Shown: positions 43,582 through 54,282, counted from the stretch's first letter. The stretch is DNA of 64,000 nt from Aphanomyces cochlioides (GCA_019828595.1 JAHQRK010000008.1:1674001-1738000), one strand, 5' to 3'. Translations and numbers: made by a program. Notes: generated from the letters alone by a model not told the origin.

Positions 43582-43894
43582 CGAGTCATTCCCACCCTGC
43601 CATCAGAGCTGCCCCATCAACAGAGAGGGAGCCCAAACAGCGGCTTTTCCCAAAGATGCCGGTTGGAAGATGCCAATCATTCAAATGTCTTCAAGCGTCA
43701 TTGATTTGTGGCTTTGGATTATTGTAAACTGAATGCGACGCAGTTGAAACGATCTTAAAATGCCGTGTGCGACATTGACTCAAAGTAAACAAAATCGAAG
43801 CTCAAACTGAGGGGTTTACTGTATTGCATTGCAACAGAGGCATTGACCACTGTATAGGGGAAGTCACAGAAATGTAATGTGGATGTTAAGAGGT

Positions 43895-44566
43895 TTAAGC
43901 CAAGAAAGTTAAGACAGCGACGAAAATCGTAGTCGCGACGGAAGTGATCACAGTTGCAGAGGCAGACTTGGTCGCAGTCGTGGTTGGCGCGGAGGTTGTT
44001 GTCTTGGGGGCCTCCGTCGTGCTCGAGGCAGAGTTTTCTTGTGTCGTGGAAGGCGCTTTCGTAGTGTTGGTCGAGTTGTTGTCGCCAGCGCATTCGCCAT
44101 CCGACACTTTGGTAATACTGGAGTTATCGCAAGCTGCATTCTTCAATTCGCAGTCATTGCCATAGGTTTCTCCATTGGATGCACACACGGGCTTGTAGAG
44201 GTCAATGCAGCCAGTCTTGCATGTGCTGTTGCCGGATTCTTCACACCATCCATTGCTCGCCAAAGTAATCGATGCATTCTTGCACATGGCTCTGCCCAAC
44301 TCGCACGGGTTGGCGTACGTCTTGCCGTCCGATCCACACACAGGACTTCCGACAGAAGTGCAAATTCGGTTGCTGCAGACTTTGCAATCACCTTGGGCAA
44401 CGACTGTGATGTTCTTCTTTTCAGAGCAGGCAGCCACCTTCACGAGGCATGAGTTGTTGTACGTCTTGCCGTCCGATGCGCAGACTGGTTCCACGACATC
44501 AATGCAGCCAAGCTCGCATTGAGCAGCGACGACTCCAGCAGTGAAGAAGATGTGTTTGAGTTGCAT
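43895..44566 (-). CDS. Three-domain Kazal-type inhibitor, probably GPI-anchored
   Basis: 223 residues from ATG 44566 (MQLKHIFFTAGVVAAQ). Three six-cysteine Kazal domains have cores PVCASDGKTYNNSC, PVCGSDGKTYANPC and PVCASNGETYGNDC. The linker is NTTKAPSTTQENSASS...TTTATKS and the hydrophobic end is ...TIFVAVLTFLA. It is close to the neighbour at 41561-42232 over its whole length, including the linker, so the two arose by tandem duplication. Twin CCAAT boxes begin 96 bp upstream. No frame damage seen. Confidence 0.92.
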   Translation of the reverse strand: MQLKHIFFTAGVVAAQCELGCIDVVEPVCASDGKTYNNSCLVKVAACSEKKNITVVAQGDCKVCSNRICTSVGSPVCGSDGKTYANPCELGRAMCKNASITLASNGWCEESGNSTCKTGCIDLYKPVCASNGETYGNDCELKNAACDNSSITKVSDGECAGDNNSTNTTKAPSTTQENSASSTTEAPKTTTSAPTTTATKSASATVITSVATTIFVAVLTFLA

Positions 44567-44661
44567 GTCAAATTGAAAAATGCCGATGTTGATGCGGCGT
44601 GGTGGCCAGTTGCCAAAAGCATCTGATTTATCCATTGGCAAATGTCCTTTCTTTCATTCAG

Positions 44662-44698
44662 CCAATCAAAATTCGCTGTTTTGTGTTTTGACCAATCA
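44662..44698 (-). promoter_or_regulatory. Twin CCAAT module of the gene at 43895-44566
   Basis: CCAATCA at 44662 and 44692, exactly 30 bp apart, with similar flanks (TTTTGACCAATCA). Confidence 0.7.
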
Positions 44699-45002
44699 TA
44701 TCGCATTATTGATTGTCAATGGCTGAATTCCTTGTTGTATACAAATGTCAAGTATAATGTAGAGAAGAGATTTGTTGTTGGCGAGATCCTTGGCTTGACT
44801 ACATCATTGACCGTTTTATTCTTTATCGATTGCCGCCATAAAGTGATGGGACAGAGGCATAAATCGGAGAAGAAGTCGCCGAGTAATCATCTAATTACAC
44901 GAGCGGCGGGTTGTACTGTACTGTACATGGATAATGCATCTAATCCGTTCTTGCCACATCTTTCTGGCATCGCATCCACACAATTCTTTTCACGCAGAAG
45001 AA

Positions 45003-45035
45003 GGTTGGAATGAGTTGATTTCTTCCTTTCCAACC
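45003..45035. repeat. GGTTGGAA...TTCCAACC hairpin
   Basis: Perfect 8-bp arms around TGAGTTGATTTCTTCCT. Preceded by CTTGCCACATCTTT, which also precedes the copy at 42843, so a longer unit was duplicated. Confidence 0.7.
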
Positions 45036-45232
45036 CAAAACACTTCAACTGACGCCATGCCGCAGACACCACGTCATTGTCGACCAGCTGAAAGCCTTCG
45101 TGCTTAACAATCCTCGTCTGTTGTTGAATACAACCCAAGTTCGTTATTCAGTACTATAGGGAAATTCTACCCCCTGCGCTGTAAGCTATGATATGAAGCA
45201 CTCACAGCCACACAAATGCCGTGGTCAACGAG

Positions 45233-45280
45233 GGTTGGAATGAATGGATTTCTTCCATTCCTACACGAAACATTCCAACC
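45233..45280. repeat. GGTTGGAA...TTCCAACC hairpin
   Basis: Same arms around TGAATGGATTTCTTCCATTC, slightly longer loop. Confidence 0.65.
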
Positions 45281-45572
45281 TCTCGATCCGCAACGACATC
45301 CTCCTCCATGATAGTGAGGGGATGGATATCTAGTTGCGTGACTAAAGCAAGTACAAATCAGGGCCTCTTGAGATTTCTTCCCGATGGGACGGCAAAATTT
45401 TGTCTACACACAATGAATTTATTTGCAAATTGATTGCTGTCTCCTGCGTCGGGATGTATTCGCATGTCTGCCTCGCAACGACTGTCTCCACCACACATCA
45501 TTGTCACCACAACCGAAGGGAGCTTCGCGGTATTTCCAAATCACGAGCGGTCAGGGAAAGGTAATGAAGATA

Positions 45573-45676
45573 TTAAGAAGATTCACCCCAGAGAGACAAG
45601 GCAGCGACAGCGATTGTAGTTGCGACTGACACGACTAGAGTTATAGAAGCTGACTTGGCCGCAGCGGATTTGGAAA
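45573..45676 (-). pseudogene. Orphan C-terminal tail of a Kazal gene
   Basis: The minus strand reads AAKSASITLVVSVATTIAVA followed by ALSLW and a stop at 45573. This is the hydrophobic GPI-type tail of the family, preceded by its AAKS boundary. No linker or Kazal domain precedes it. Directly upstream lies the tail end of the next gene, so this is the 3' stump of a deleted copy. Confidence 0.65.
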
Positions 45677-45722
45677 TAACATTATGAAAAGTCCCGGAAA
45701 GGAACTCTGGAAATTAGAAAGA

Positions 45723-46382
45723 TTAAGACATGATAGCAAAGCCTGTGGTCATCGCTAGTGAAAAGACAGAAGTCGCCGCGGCAGATTTAGTCGTAGTGGT
45801 GGTTGGCGCGACAGCAGTCTTGGGGACATCTGGTGCTCCTGTGGCGGAGTTATCCTGCGTTGTGGACGGCGCCTGCGTGGTATTTGTCGAATTGTTTCTT
45901 TCAGGACATTCGTCATCTACCACTTTGGTCAGATTTGGAACATCACAAGCTGCGTTCTTCAGTTCGCAGTCATTGGCATACGTTTCTCCATTTGATCCAC
46001 ACACAGGCTTGTAGGTAAAATTGCACCGAGTCTTGCACATGGTGTTGCTGATGTTTTCGCACCATCCACGGCTGACAAGCGTTATCGATGCAGTCTTGCA
46101 AGTGGCAATGCTCAACTCACATGCGTTGCCATACGTCTTGCCGTCTGAACCACAAACGGGAGAAAAGATTGCATTGCAGATTCGAGTGCAAATTGTGCAT
46201 TCTCCTTGAGAGACCACAGTGATGTTTTTCTTTTCAGAGCAAGCAGCGACCTTCACGAGGCACGAGTTGTTGTACGTCTTGTTGTCCGACGCGCAGACTG
46301 GTGCCACGACGTCGATGGTGCAGCCAAGTGCGCATTGGGCAGCAGCAACTTCAGCGACTAGAAACAAGTGTTTGAGCTGCAT
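45723..46382 (-). CDS. Three-domain Kazal-type inhibitor, probably GPI-anchored
   Basis: 219 residues from ATG 46382 (MQLKHLFLVAEVAAAQ). Three six-cysteine Kazal domains have cores PVCASDNKTYNNSC, PVCGSDGKTYGNAC and PVCGSNGETYANDC. The linker is NTTQAPSTTQDNS...TTTTKSAAA. The tail (TSVFSLAMTTGFAIMS) is less hydrophobic than in the paralogues, so GPI anchoring is less certain. The first domain has one extra residue between the first cysteines (CALGCTIDVV). Twin CCAAT boxes begin 65 bp upstream. Confidence 0.9.
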   Translation of the reverse strand: MQLKHLFLVAEVAAAQCALGCTIDVVAPVCASDNKTYNNSCLVKVAACSEKKNITVVSQGECTICTRICNAIFSPVCGSDGKTYGNACELSIATCKTASITLVSRGWCENISNTMCKTRCNFTYKPVCGSNGETYANDCELKNAACDVPNLTKVVDDECPERNNSTNTTQAPSTTQDNSATGAPDVPKTAVAPTTTTTKSAAATSVFSLAMTTGFAIMS

Positions 46383-46446
46383 GGCAAATTCAAGAATGCC
46401 AGGCGCCTGTCGTCTGATTGCAGTCAATGGCCTTTCTCAAGATCAG

Positions 46447-46483
46447 CCAATCAGACTTCTTTATTTGGCATTTTGACCAATCA
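46447..46483 (-). promoter_or_regulatory. Twin CCAAT module of the gene at 45723-46382
   Basis: CCAATCA at 46447 and 46477, exactly 30 bp apart (TTTTGACCAATCA flank kept). Confidence 0.7.
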
Positions 46484-46917
46484 TAAGTAGTATCAGGTTG
46501 GATCCCAGTTCTCTCTAGCAAGACAACATTGATAATCTAATCACTATTTTCTCCACTGGTTGCTATCCCTAACGCTTGGGGCGTGGCTTGGATTGCAGAA
46601 AGAACCACGGAGTAATCAACTGGTAAGATTTTCTGGCTGCTCTGCTTGGATACCCATTCAACCCATGCACTTTTTTCTCGCTCGATGGGTTAGAATGAGT
46701 GGATTTATTCGTTTCCAATGCCAAGTACATCAAGGAGCATGCCGTAGACATCGCAACTTTCTTCAGTGGCAGGAAGTCTTCGCATCTATAGAGTCTCTAT
46801 GCATGTCGTAATTCTTGTAGCATTTTCTCTTTAGCTATCTCCGTAGCTGCCTCGGCTTATAATTCGCTGAGTTTACGTTTATAACGTAAGTGGCCTTGGC
46901 ACTACCCATGCCCAAGA

Positions 46918-47889
46918 TCACATAGCATGTGCACAAATTACCTCGATTATGCAACATCGAGCTGCGTAAGCTGGCTGGAGTCCCTTGGGGATCGCTTCCT
47001 TCAAGCTATAAAATGCGAATTGGTCTACTAAGACTTGATGAATCGACAACAAGCGAGCTATGACATGAGAGACAAATAGCTGAAAGCGCTGTTGTTGTCC
47101 AAAGTAAATGAAATCAACCAGAATCGCCAAAGAGAATATGTTCGTCTGTGAGGACAGGGAGAAGAAAGTGACAACAATAGCGGCCGCCACTGACGTCATT
47201 ACAGTCGTCGAGGCAGACTTGCTTGCAGTTGTGGTCGGCGCGGTTGTCTTGGGGACGTCCGTTGTGCCTGTGACAGAATTGTCCAAAGTCGTGGATGGTA
47301 CTCGCGTAGTATTCGTCGAGTTCTTGTTGTTAGGACATTCGCCTTCTGATACTTTGGATAAACTTGGATCATCACACGCATTCTTCAGTGCACAGTCGTT
47401 GCCGTACGTTTGTGCATTGGATCCACATACGGGGCTGTAGATCAAATTACATAGAGTCTTGCATGTATTGTTGCTGGATTTCTCGCACGATCCATTTCTG
47501 ACCAGCTTGATCGATGCATTCCTGCACGTCGCGATGCTCAAGAAGCATGGGTTTCCATACGTTTGGCCATCCGATCCACACACGGGGATTTCGATCAAAT
47601 CACAAACTCGGTTATCACAATCTTTGCAGTCCCCTTGGGCCACGGCGGTGATGTTCTTCTTTTGCGAGCAAGCGGCCACCTGGATCATGCATGCATTGTT
47701 GTACGTCTTGCCGTCCGACGCGCACACAGGCTCAACGACGTCAGGGCAGGCGCGATCGCACTGGGCGGCGACAACTCCAGCGACAAGAAACAAATGTTTG
47801 AGCTGCACGGCAAATTGGAATATGCCATTCGTTGCATTGGATTGCTCGATCAGATTGTTGGAAAACTTGAGTGCTTGACATGACTTCAT
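46918..47889 (-). pseudogene. Three-domain Kazal gene that has lost its usual start and stop
   Basis: The conserved start MQLKHLF is VQLKHLF here: GTG at 47808. The only upstream in-frame ATG (47889) lies 19 bp from the CCAAT module and would bury the signal peptide. Three Kazal domains are present (PVCASDGKTYNNAC, PVCGSDGQTYGNPC, PVCGSNAQTYGNDC), but the third lacks one residue (LKNACDD instead of LKNAACDD). The usual stop after the tail is gone (...VVTFFSLSSQTNIFSL), and the frame runs on about 75 residues. The domains are still open, so the loss is recent. It could be translated from the upstream ATG. Confidence 0.75.
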
Positions 47890-47907
47890 GTCCTTTTTTC
47901 GTTACAG

Positions 47908-47944
47908 CCAATGAAAACCACTTATTTGACATTTGAACCAATCA
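47908..47944 (-). promoter_or_regulatory. Twin CCAAT module of the locus at 46918-47889
   Basis: CCAATGA at 47908 and CCAATCA at 47938, exactly 30 bp apart. Confidence 0.7.
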
Positions 47945-48479
47945 AATTGAGTTATTCCTGGACACAATTCAGCATATAAATTTCAAATATAAAATGAAGA
48001 TACGATATGACTGAGTGAAGGGCGCTGATAGTTTTACGTTTCGCTGCAAGCTTCTTGGAGGAATAAATCAACAGTGAAGACGATGGGATATCGATTCTGT
48101 ACCTTCTTAAGAGGGGAGGAAGGCGGTACCTGGAGTAGATTCATTCAATTTTTCAACGTCCATTTCGTCTGCTCGTCCCTCAAGCTCCACGGAACACTCG
48201 TACAGATTACACCGAGGCAACCAGCACCATTGCTATAAAATTTCACAAACACCCACTTTGACTTCTCATTGATTGTTCTGTACGAGACCAAAATCCCGAA
48301 AAATCTCCATCTCGGTCGCATGTAGTTAGCTTCATGACTACAAGTGGGACGATCTCTTCGACCTTGAACGATCAAACCCAGCTTTCTTTCAAGCGCGTTT
48401 GGCCACGCAATGTAATACGAAGAAGAAGATACATGTCTAGCTATAAAATTCACGTTTAAATATTTAATATGCGAGCTTA
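47945..48479. other. Spacer, no gene recognised
   Basis: A long minus-strand frame (48591-48145) crosses it but has no motif and overlaps the Kazal relic on the other strand. Confidence 0.5.
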
Positions 48480-48679
48480 ACTCATCGTTTTCTTTATTGT
48501 GGCTGCTGTTGCCTCTGTTGACCAATGCGACATCACATGCTCGAAACGTCGTGGACCCAGTGTGTGGCTCCGATGACATCACTAACAGCAACGTCTGCCA
48601 AGTCCAAGTGGCAGCTTGCTCTCAAAACAAAACGATCCAAATTGTCTCGATCTACATTACGTCGTGTAACACATACTAA
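48480..48679 (+). pseudogene. Partial Kazal gene on the plus strand, frameshifted
   Basis: One frame gives the end of a signal peptide and the first cysteines (FIVAAVASVDQCDITCSK). One base over, the domain continues VVDPVCGSDDITNSNVCQVQVAACSQ, then QIVS, and stops at 48679 without the last cysteine, linker or tail. The sequence is very close to the plus-strand relic at 50421-50798 (VQVAACSQNKTIQ shared), so the two are a duplicated pair. Confidence 0.75.
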
Positions 48680-49190
48680 ACTTTCAAATGGTACTACGAC
48701 ACTTGGAATACATTCTACCGAGATGAATTAACCTCAATCAAGTTGCGATGGGTTTCACTGGCCTCCACTCCATTAAGGACCTATGTGAGAGCAGAACCAC
48801 AACAGGAACGAGGAAAGTGTCCGAAACATGTCCGACAGATAAAATAAACTATGGCTTGTGCCCGCAATTACGATAAGTCTGCTTAGTTTGATTCAGTGAG
48901 ACGATGGTGAAGCTCCCCAGTGTAACTAGAAGGAATGCCACTTAGTTTGGTGGTATTTTGTGGTCGAGATGACAAGAAGACCTTCTTTGTCATTTGCTAA
49001 TTTGGGAACACTCATCAAGCGACGAAAAACATTCCACGCATGAGACGATTAAATGAATGGACAGCTACAGCCTCCAGGCTACAACAAACAGGTATTTCCG
49101 TTTCCTTTTCCGCGAAGCAAGAAGCAGAAATAAACGTGAAGTAAATGGATGCAAAGATAAGTTAGTTGAGGTTAATCCAGAGGTTTTACC
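48680..49190. other. Spacer, no gene recognised
   Basis: No coding pattern seen on either strand. Confidence 0.5.
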
Positions 49191-49498
49191 TCAAGAAGAT
49201 TGAAGTGTGGCTACAACTAAAGCAGCCATAGATGTTGCCAACGCAGTAGAAGCAGATTTGGTTGCAGATGGGATTGGGGTCGTGGGGTCTTCTGTAGTTG
49301 ATGCCGTGATTACATTGTCCCTCATCGTTTTGGAGGGAAAGTGGAGTTTATCTTGACGGCATATGGACCATCCGACACCTTCATCACGTACGTATTGCCG
49401 TTCAAGCCACACACAGGTGCAAAGATTTCAGTGCTGATATTATTGCACTGCGTAGCACCAACAGCTCCAGCCAAAAGAAACAAGTGTGCAATTTGCAT
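49191..49498 (-). pseudogene. Kazal gene with large internal deletion
   Basis: The signal peptide MQIAHLFLLAGAVGATQ starts at 49498. The first half-domain, CNNISTEIFAPVCGLNGNTY, is fused directly to VSDGPYAVKINSTF, which corresponds to the end of the last domain (KVSDGEC) and the linker. The linker and tail (TPIPSATKSASTALATSMAALV) continue in another frame to 49191. Recombination between two similar Kazal domains inside one gene would produce this structure. Confidence 0.75.
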
Positions 49499-49670
49499 GC
49501 CCAAGTGGAAAGTGAGAATGAAATAGCTGACAGCAATCTAAGAGTCGATTTGAATATATGCTTTGCGATGGACGCTATTACAGACTTCTCGTCGATCTCG
49601 GTTCATGGAACACCAAGTCATCCCGACAGACCGCTGTCAACATGATTCAAATGGACTTTCTACAATCTAG

Positions 49671-49707
49671 CCAATCAAAAATCTTTATATGCATTTTCAA
49701 CCAATCA
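49671..49707 (-). promoter_or_regulatory. Twin CCAAT module of the deleted locus at 49191-49498
   Basis: CCAATCA at 49671 and 49701, exactly 30 bp apart, 173 bp upstream of the start. The promoter outlived the gene. Confidence 0.7.
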
Positions 49708-50420
49708 ATGTTGATTAAATATACAATACAAACCCAAGAATAATGTGGCCTGGCATTTCACCCACGATCAAGGAGGCGTGATCGCTTCACAACGATCGAA
49801 GAGAATTTTCAACCAAGATTCACCGCTATTGCGCAACGACTGCGAGATGCTAGATGGATATTCAGCTGCTTGGAGAACCTCTAACACTGCCGTCCAGCTA
49901 TTGACTGCCTTAATTAACTGTTGTCGCCACTTGTCTCTAGATTCGCTTACGCGGCAAGCTTGACTGAGAAAGATTCACTGTGAAATCCTTACGGCAAAAG
50001 AAAAGTCCAAGATGCAAAGTTAGCAAGCTTGCCATCTATCCGACTCGAAAGCAAACGCAAGACCTTTGATTGCGCGCAAACGAGACGGTGGCATGAATAA
50101 TTGTCTTGCACGATACCCGAGCACCACGAGAAAACAGAGCTTGTCGAGCTGTCTTGTCTATCAGACAAATGTAAATGGTATCTTTACATTCTTGCATGTG
50201 GCTTTGTCCTTCTGGACGATGCCACCAAGATTATACTCATGAGAGTCAAGCGAGGACCACGTCGAACACACGTACTAAGAGATTTTATGCATACAATCCA
50301 GCGATCTCTTCGTCCTAGAACCATCGAACCTTGCGTTCTTTCGTGCATTCGCTAGATCGTGCATTTGAGAACCTAGCAGATATCTGTGTTTGCTTCAGAA
50401 ATCCCATTCCAACATGTACC
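49708..50420. other. Spacer, no gene recognised
   Basis: Only short frames without motifs. Confidence 0.5.
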
Positions 50421-50798
50421 ATGCAAGCCAAATTCATTACATTATTGATCGCGACTGCTCTTGCTGCTGCTTCTGCAAAGTCGTGTGATATTATTTGCTC
50501 GGACGTCGTGGATCCAGTGTGCGGCTTCGATGGCATCACTTACAACAATGCCTGTTGAGTCCAAGTGGCAGCTTGCTCTCAAAACAAAACGATCCAAGTT
50601 GTCTTGAGAGGCGAGTGTCCACCTTGCAAGAAGGCATGCATCGCTGTCTTCCAACCAGTTTGCGGTTCCGATGGCCTCACGTACAACAACGTGTGCGCTT
50701 TGAACAATGCCGCCTGCGTGAATAAAAACCTGACCAAAGAGTCCGATCAAGAGAGCTACGGACTGTGCTGCGTCATTCCGTATTGCCACCAGATCTAA
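50421..50798 (+). pseudogene. Two-domain Kazal gene with an in-frame stop
   Basis: MQAKFITLLIATALAAASAK is a signal peptide. Domain 1 starts CDIICSDVVDPVCGFDGITYNNAC and is cut by TGA at 50556-50558, directly after the fourth cysteine. The frame then continues intact with VQVAACSQNK, the closing cysteine, and domain 2 (ACIAVFQPVCGSDGLTYNNVC). The second domain lacks the usual VSDGEC end and the linker and tail are missing. It is the last Kazal relic before the Gypsy element, which begins 140 bp further on. Confidence 0.8.
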
Positions 50799-50937
50799 CA
50801 ATCTTCGTCAATTGAGTCTGCTCCAGTGTGAGTATTGTGAAGTTGACGATTTATTCGACGTGGAATAGCACTCGATTTAATGATTGACTGGGAGTGGAGA
50901 GCGGCTATGACGTTGGTTTTTATGGCCCCCCAAAGTA

Positions 50938-51280
50938 TGACGGTTGAGCCTCGATCGTTGCTTGTCAAACTCATGGATCATCCCACGCAGGTGATCCCTT
51001 TCAAACCACTAAGATTCTAGTTCGATTCGACCAAAGCGTCCTCGAACTCAAGCTCCTTCCATATTAGATGTTTAGATTCTTAGATTGCTATGTATCTCAC
51101 TTCTCGTTCTGCTCGACTACTCCTAACTCGGTTAATCTACACTACCGTAGTTAGTCTCCTTCCCCTTCCGATCCTGGTGCAGAGTCCTTGGCTAAAGTCG
51201 AGGATATTCGGTTCCTGTGAAGTCCAAACGTCTGGACCTTCGATTCTTTTTGTGCGTCATCGCTATCCCCGCGACCGTCA
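50938..51280 (+). repeat. 5' LTR
   Basis: 343 bp, TGACGGTTGAGCC to GCGACCGTCA, with 7-bp inverted ends. Confidence 0.93.
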
Positions 51281-51286
51281 CAAAAG

Positions 51287-51304
51287 TGGTGGAGAAGCAG
51301 GGTA
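51287..51304 (+). other. Probable tRNA primer binding site
   Basis: TGGTGGAGAAGCAGGGTA begins six bases after the 5' LTR. It is complementary to a tRNA 3' end whose acceptor strand would read CTTCTCC-A-CCA. The tRNA identity was not determined. Confidence 0.5.
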
Positions 51305-51334
51305 TTCTCCAATTTTATTCAAGACTCTATCTCT

Positions 51335-54282
51335 ATGGATCCTCGAAGACCTACCGACTCGCCCATCCACGAGTCGTCGCAACATCCAAGTCCCGCGTCA
51401 CCTCCTCAGCTCATGTCTGAGTCTGATTCGGCTCTGATTCTGCGTCCTTCCTCTCCAACCTCAAGGAAGCGCGACTTACAATATCGGATTCAATATCACG
51501 CTAACTCACCCGAGCAACGTGATGATGAGAAGCGAGTCCGACCTGAACCTTACCTGGCGTTAACAGCCCATGAGTCTGACATCAGCGATGACTCAATGGA
51601 TCCTCGCAGTTCCAATGAAGACCTGACCTTGTCCGAAGAGACTGCACTCGCGATCGCTTGCTCTGTACCCTTGCCCGATGGGATGATGACTTGTATTTGT
51701 CTGACTCAAGCGTTCTCCCTCTTGCCTTGACTGATGGGTGAGCGATCCATGCTGAGTCCACTCAAGAAATCGTCCGATATGAAGCAAGCAACTCCACTTC
51801 TGTCGCGACTCAATCGGCGATCGTCGAGCGCACTGTCGTTACTCGCTCCATGACTGCCAATCCACGCCGAGCAATTGCTGGACAGAATCCACTCAAACTC
51901 CATATTCCTCGCACTCTAGTCACAGAAAGAAGTGTCGTGACTCAGACTCAACACGTGCGACCTACCTCGAATCTGCGTCTGGAACAAGATCACTTGACTC
52001 CATTGCTGACTAACGCTCAAGTCCTACCTGACACCGTTGAAATTGTCACTACCCAACCTTCTCTTGGGATTCGACCAACGGCCCGATCCACTGACCAAGT
52101 GAACTTTTACGATCCCGTCCTCCTAACTCATGATCAGTCCACGAACGCTCAACGGCTCTTACCTTCGTCTGCGCCGAGCCAAATGAACGATCCACCAGCG
52201 AACCATGAACTCGTGCCTTCGGACGTTGAAATGGAAAATGAGACTCCCGAAACTGCCCTTACGTTGGTTTCCAATTTCACCGTCCAACTGTAGTCGTTAC
52301 AAACGCAAGTCGACTCCTCGTCCGTTATGTTCAACTCCCTCAACGATCGTTTGAATCTTGCACTACAGACGTCGCAGTCGCAACACGAAATGGCGGTGAC
52401 TTCCTTGAATTCTCTATCGATCTCCTTGCATGGACTCTCCGATCGCACCAACCAAGTCCAGCTCGAAATGAACTCTACGTATGGAGAACTCAAGTCTGCA
52501 CTAACCGATCTTCAAATTTCTAATCGATCTCCGACGCACGAAACCGACTTTGTCCGTTTGGAAACTGTCTTGGCTGGTCAACAAACGACCATTTCGAATT
52601 TGCATCAGTCCCTGCAACAGCACTCGGCTGAACAACAGCGCATTAGCCAGAACCTTGAGACTCTGGCTAACGACCGCGCCTCCGACTTTCATCGCATCTT
52701 ACACGAACTACAGGTTTTGAGTCGCTCCCACGAAGAAACTCAAGCGGCGACTCAACAAAAACTTGACCGCAGCGAACTCAACCAAGTCGAATTCATCGAA
52801 TCCAATCGCCGACTCAACGCACAAGTCGACGCTTTGACTCAGGACAACTCGACTCGACTCCACCGCGTCCAAACTCTCGAAGTCGCCTGTCAGCGACTCA
52901 CTCGCGAAATCCACGCTGTTTCGAAATCTGAGTCTGATACCTCAGTGTCTACCAACGGGTTTGACTCACCAAAATCGACACCTGATTCTACCCATCGGCT
53001 GCTCCTAGAACTTCAATCGTTCATCAACGCAATGGCAACCGAAATGTCCGACATCAAGGAATCAATCGCCGACTCAACCTCCAATCAAGCATTCGGACGT
53101 GCTGTCAAGTATACCACGACTCCGACTTCCGACGATCAAGCTCATTGCGAATTCTTCATGAAGCAGCTGATCGATCAAGCTGACCGTTGTCAGCTGGGCG
53201 ATTCTGATCGCAAGATGCTGCTCGGACTCAAACTCTCGTCCGACAAAGTCCACCCTGCCTTGAATCAGTGGTGGATCGCTTTGTCCAAGGCCAAAAACGG
53301 TGACGTATGGAGTGAGATCTATGACAATTTCATGGATCGCTTCTGCAATCGCACCCCTCGTGAGCTTGTAGACCACCTGTTCGAAGACTCAGAACGACTT
53401 GAGGGGGAATCTGTCAAGGCCTATGCGATCCGACTCCAATCGATCCTTGATGATATCGACGTACCCGACCACCAGGGAGTCGTTATCTTCAAACGTAGGG
53501 TCCGGCACGCGAGAGCTGAGTCCAGTCTGGAAAACACCGACAAGGAGCTCTGTTCTATTGCTGACTGCATGAAGCTCCTTCGGACTCGCCAGATCCGGCT
53601 TGACGATCCGCCTGTCTACCGTGAACGAATGCGATCTCGATCGGGATCCGCTTCAACTACGTTGGCCTCGACTAAATCGAATCTCAGCGATCGATCCGCC
53701 CCTTCGACCCCCGAACAATCTCCTCGACCAAACCGTAGGAACTCGAAAGTCGGCTTCCAGGAGGATCCGACTCTCGCCAAGATCCTCGAAGCAATCCATA
53801 CGACTCAGACGAGTCAACAAGCTTTCGTCGCCCAGATTCAACAACTGACTGAAGCCCTCGCGAAGCCAGCGACTCCGTTCTTCGCTGCCCCAGTCCAGGC
53901 TCAAATGAATGTCCCCTATGCATATCATTCGCCATACGCACCCGGATTCCCACAGCAACCTACTCCACCCAGTGTCAATCCTATCGCAGTCCCTGCCGCG
54001 ACTCAGCAATCCGGACCCTCTCGATCGCGACCTCGCACTGACTTAGCCCCGGTCATGATCACCACTAAGCCTGACGACATGACGACCAGCGGCGTGAAAG
54101 TCTGCGGTCGATGCGATCGACTCGGTCATGGTGCCGAAGACTGCCCTCGAAAGTTCCTCCGTTGCAACTTGTGCCACCAAGTCGGTCACTATGTCGGCGA
54201 GCATGTTCGAACCTGCCCAATCTGCAAGCAAGTCGGCCACTCTGCGTCGCGCTGCCCCTCCCGTCCAGCCAACAAGGCTTGA
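51335..54282 (+). pseudogene. Gag of the Gypsy element, interrupted
   Basis: MDPRRPTDSPIHESS starts at 51335. The frame shifts after about 51720. The rest runs in one frame from 51850 to 54282 with a single TAG at 52291-52293. The middle is a long coiled coil with many heptads (QTSQSQHEMAVTSLN ... LDRSELNQVEFIES). A capsid-like region follows (CEFFMKQLIDQADRC...LFEDSERLEGESVKAYAIRLQ). The C-terminus carries three zinc knuckles (CGRCDRLGHGAEDC, CNLCHQVGH, CPICKQVGHSASRC). Gag packages the element RNA. The two breaks abolish a full-length product. Confidence 0.85.

Noticed and set aside
46918..47119. C-terminal 75 residues of the run-on Kazal locus as a new domain
   Set aside because: They begin exactly where paralogues stop and have no pattern, so simple stop loss is enough.
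48145..48591. 148-codon minus-strand frame
   Set aside because: No motif, and it overlaps the plus-strand Kazal relic.
53653..54009. Minus-strand frames across gag
   Set aside because: Shadows of the Gypsy coding strand with no motif.
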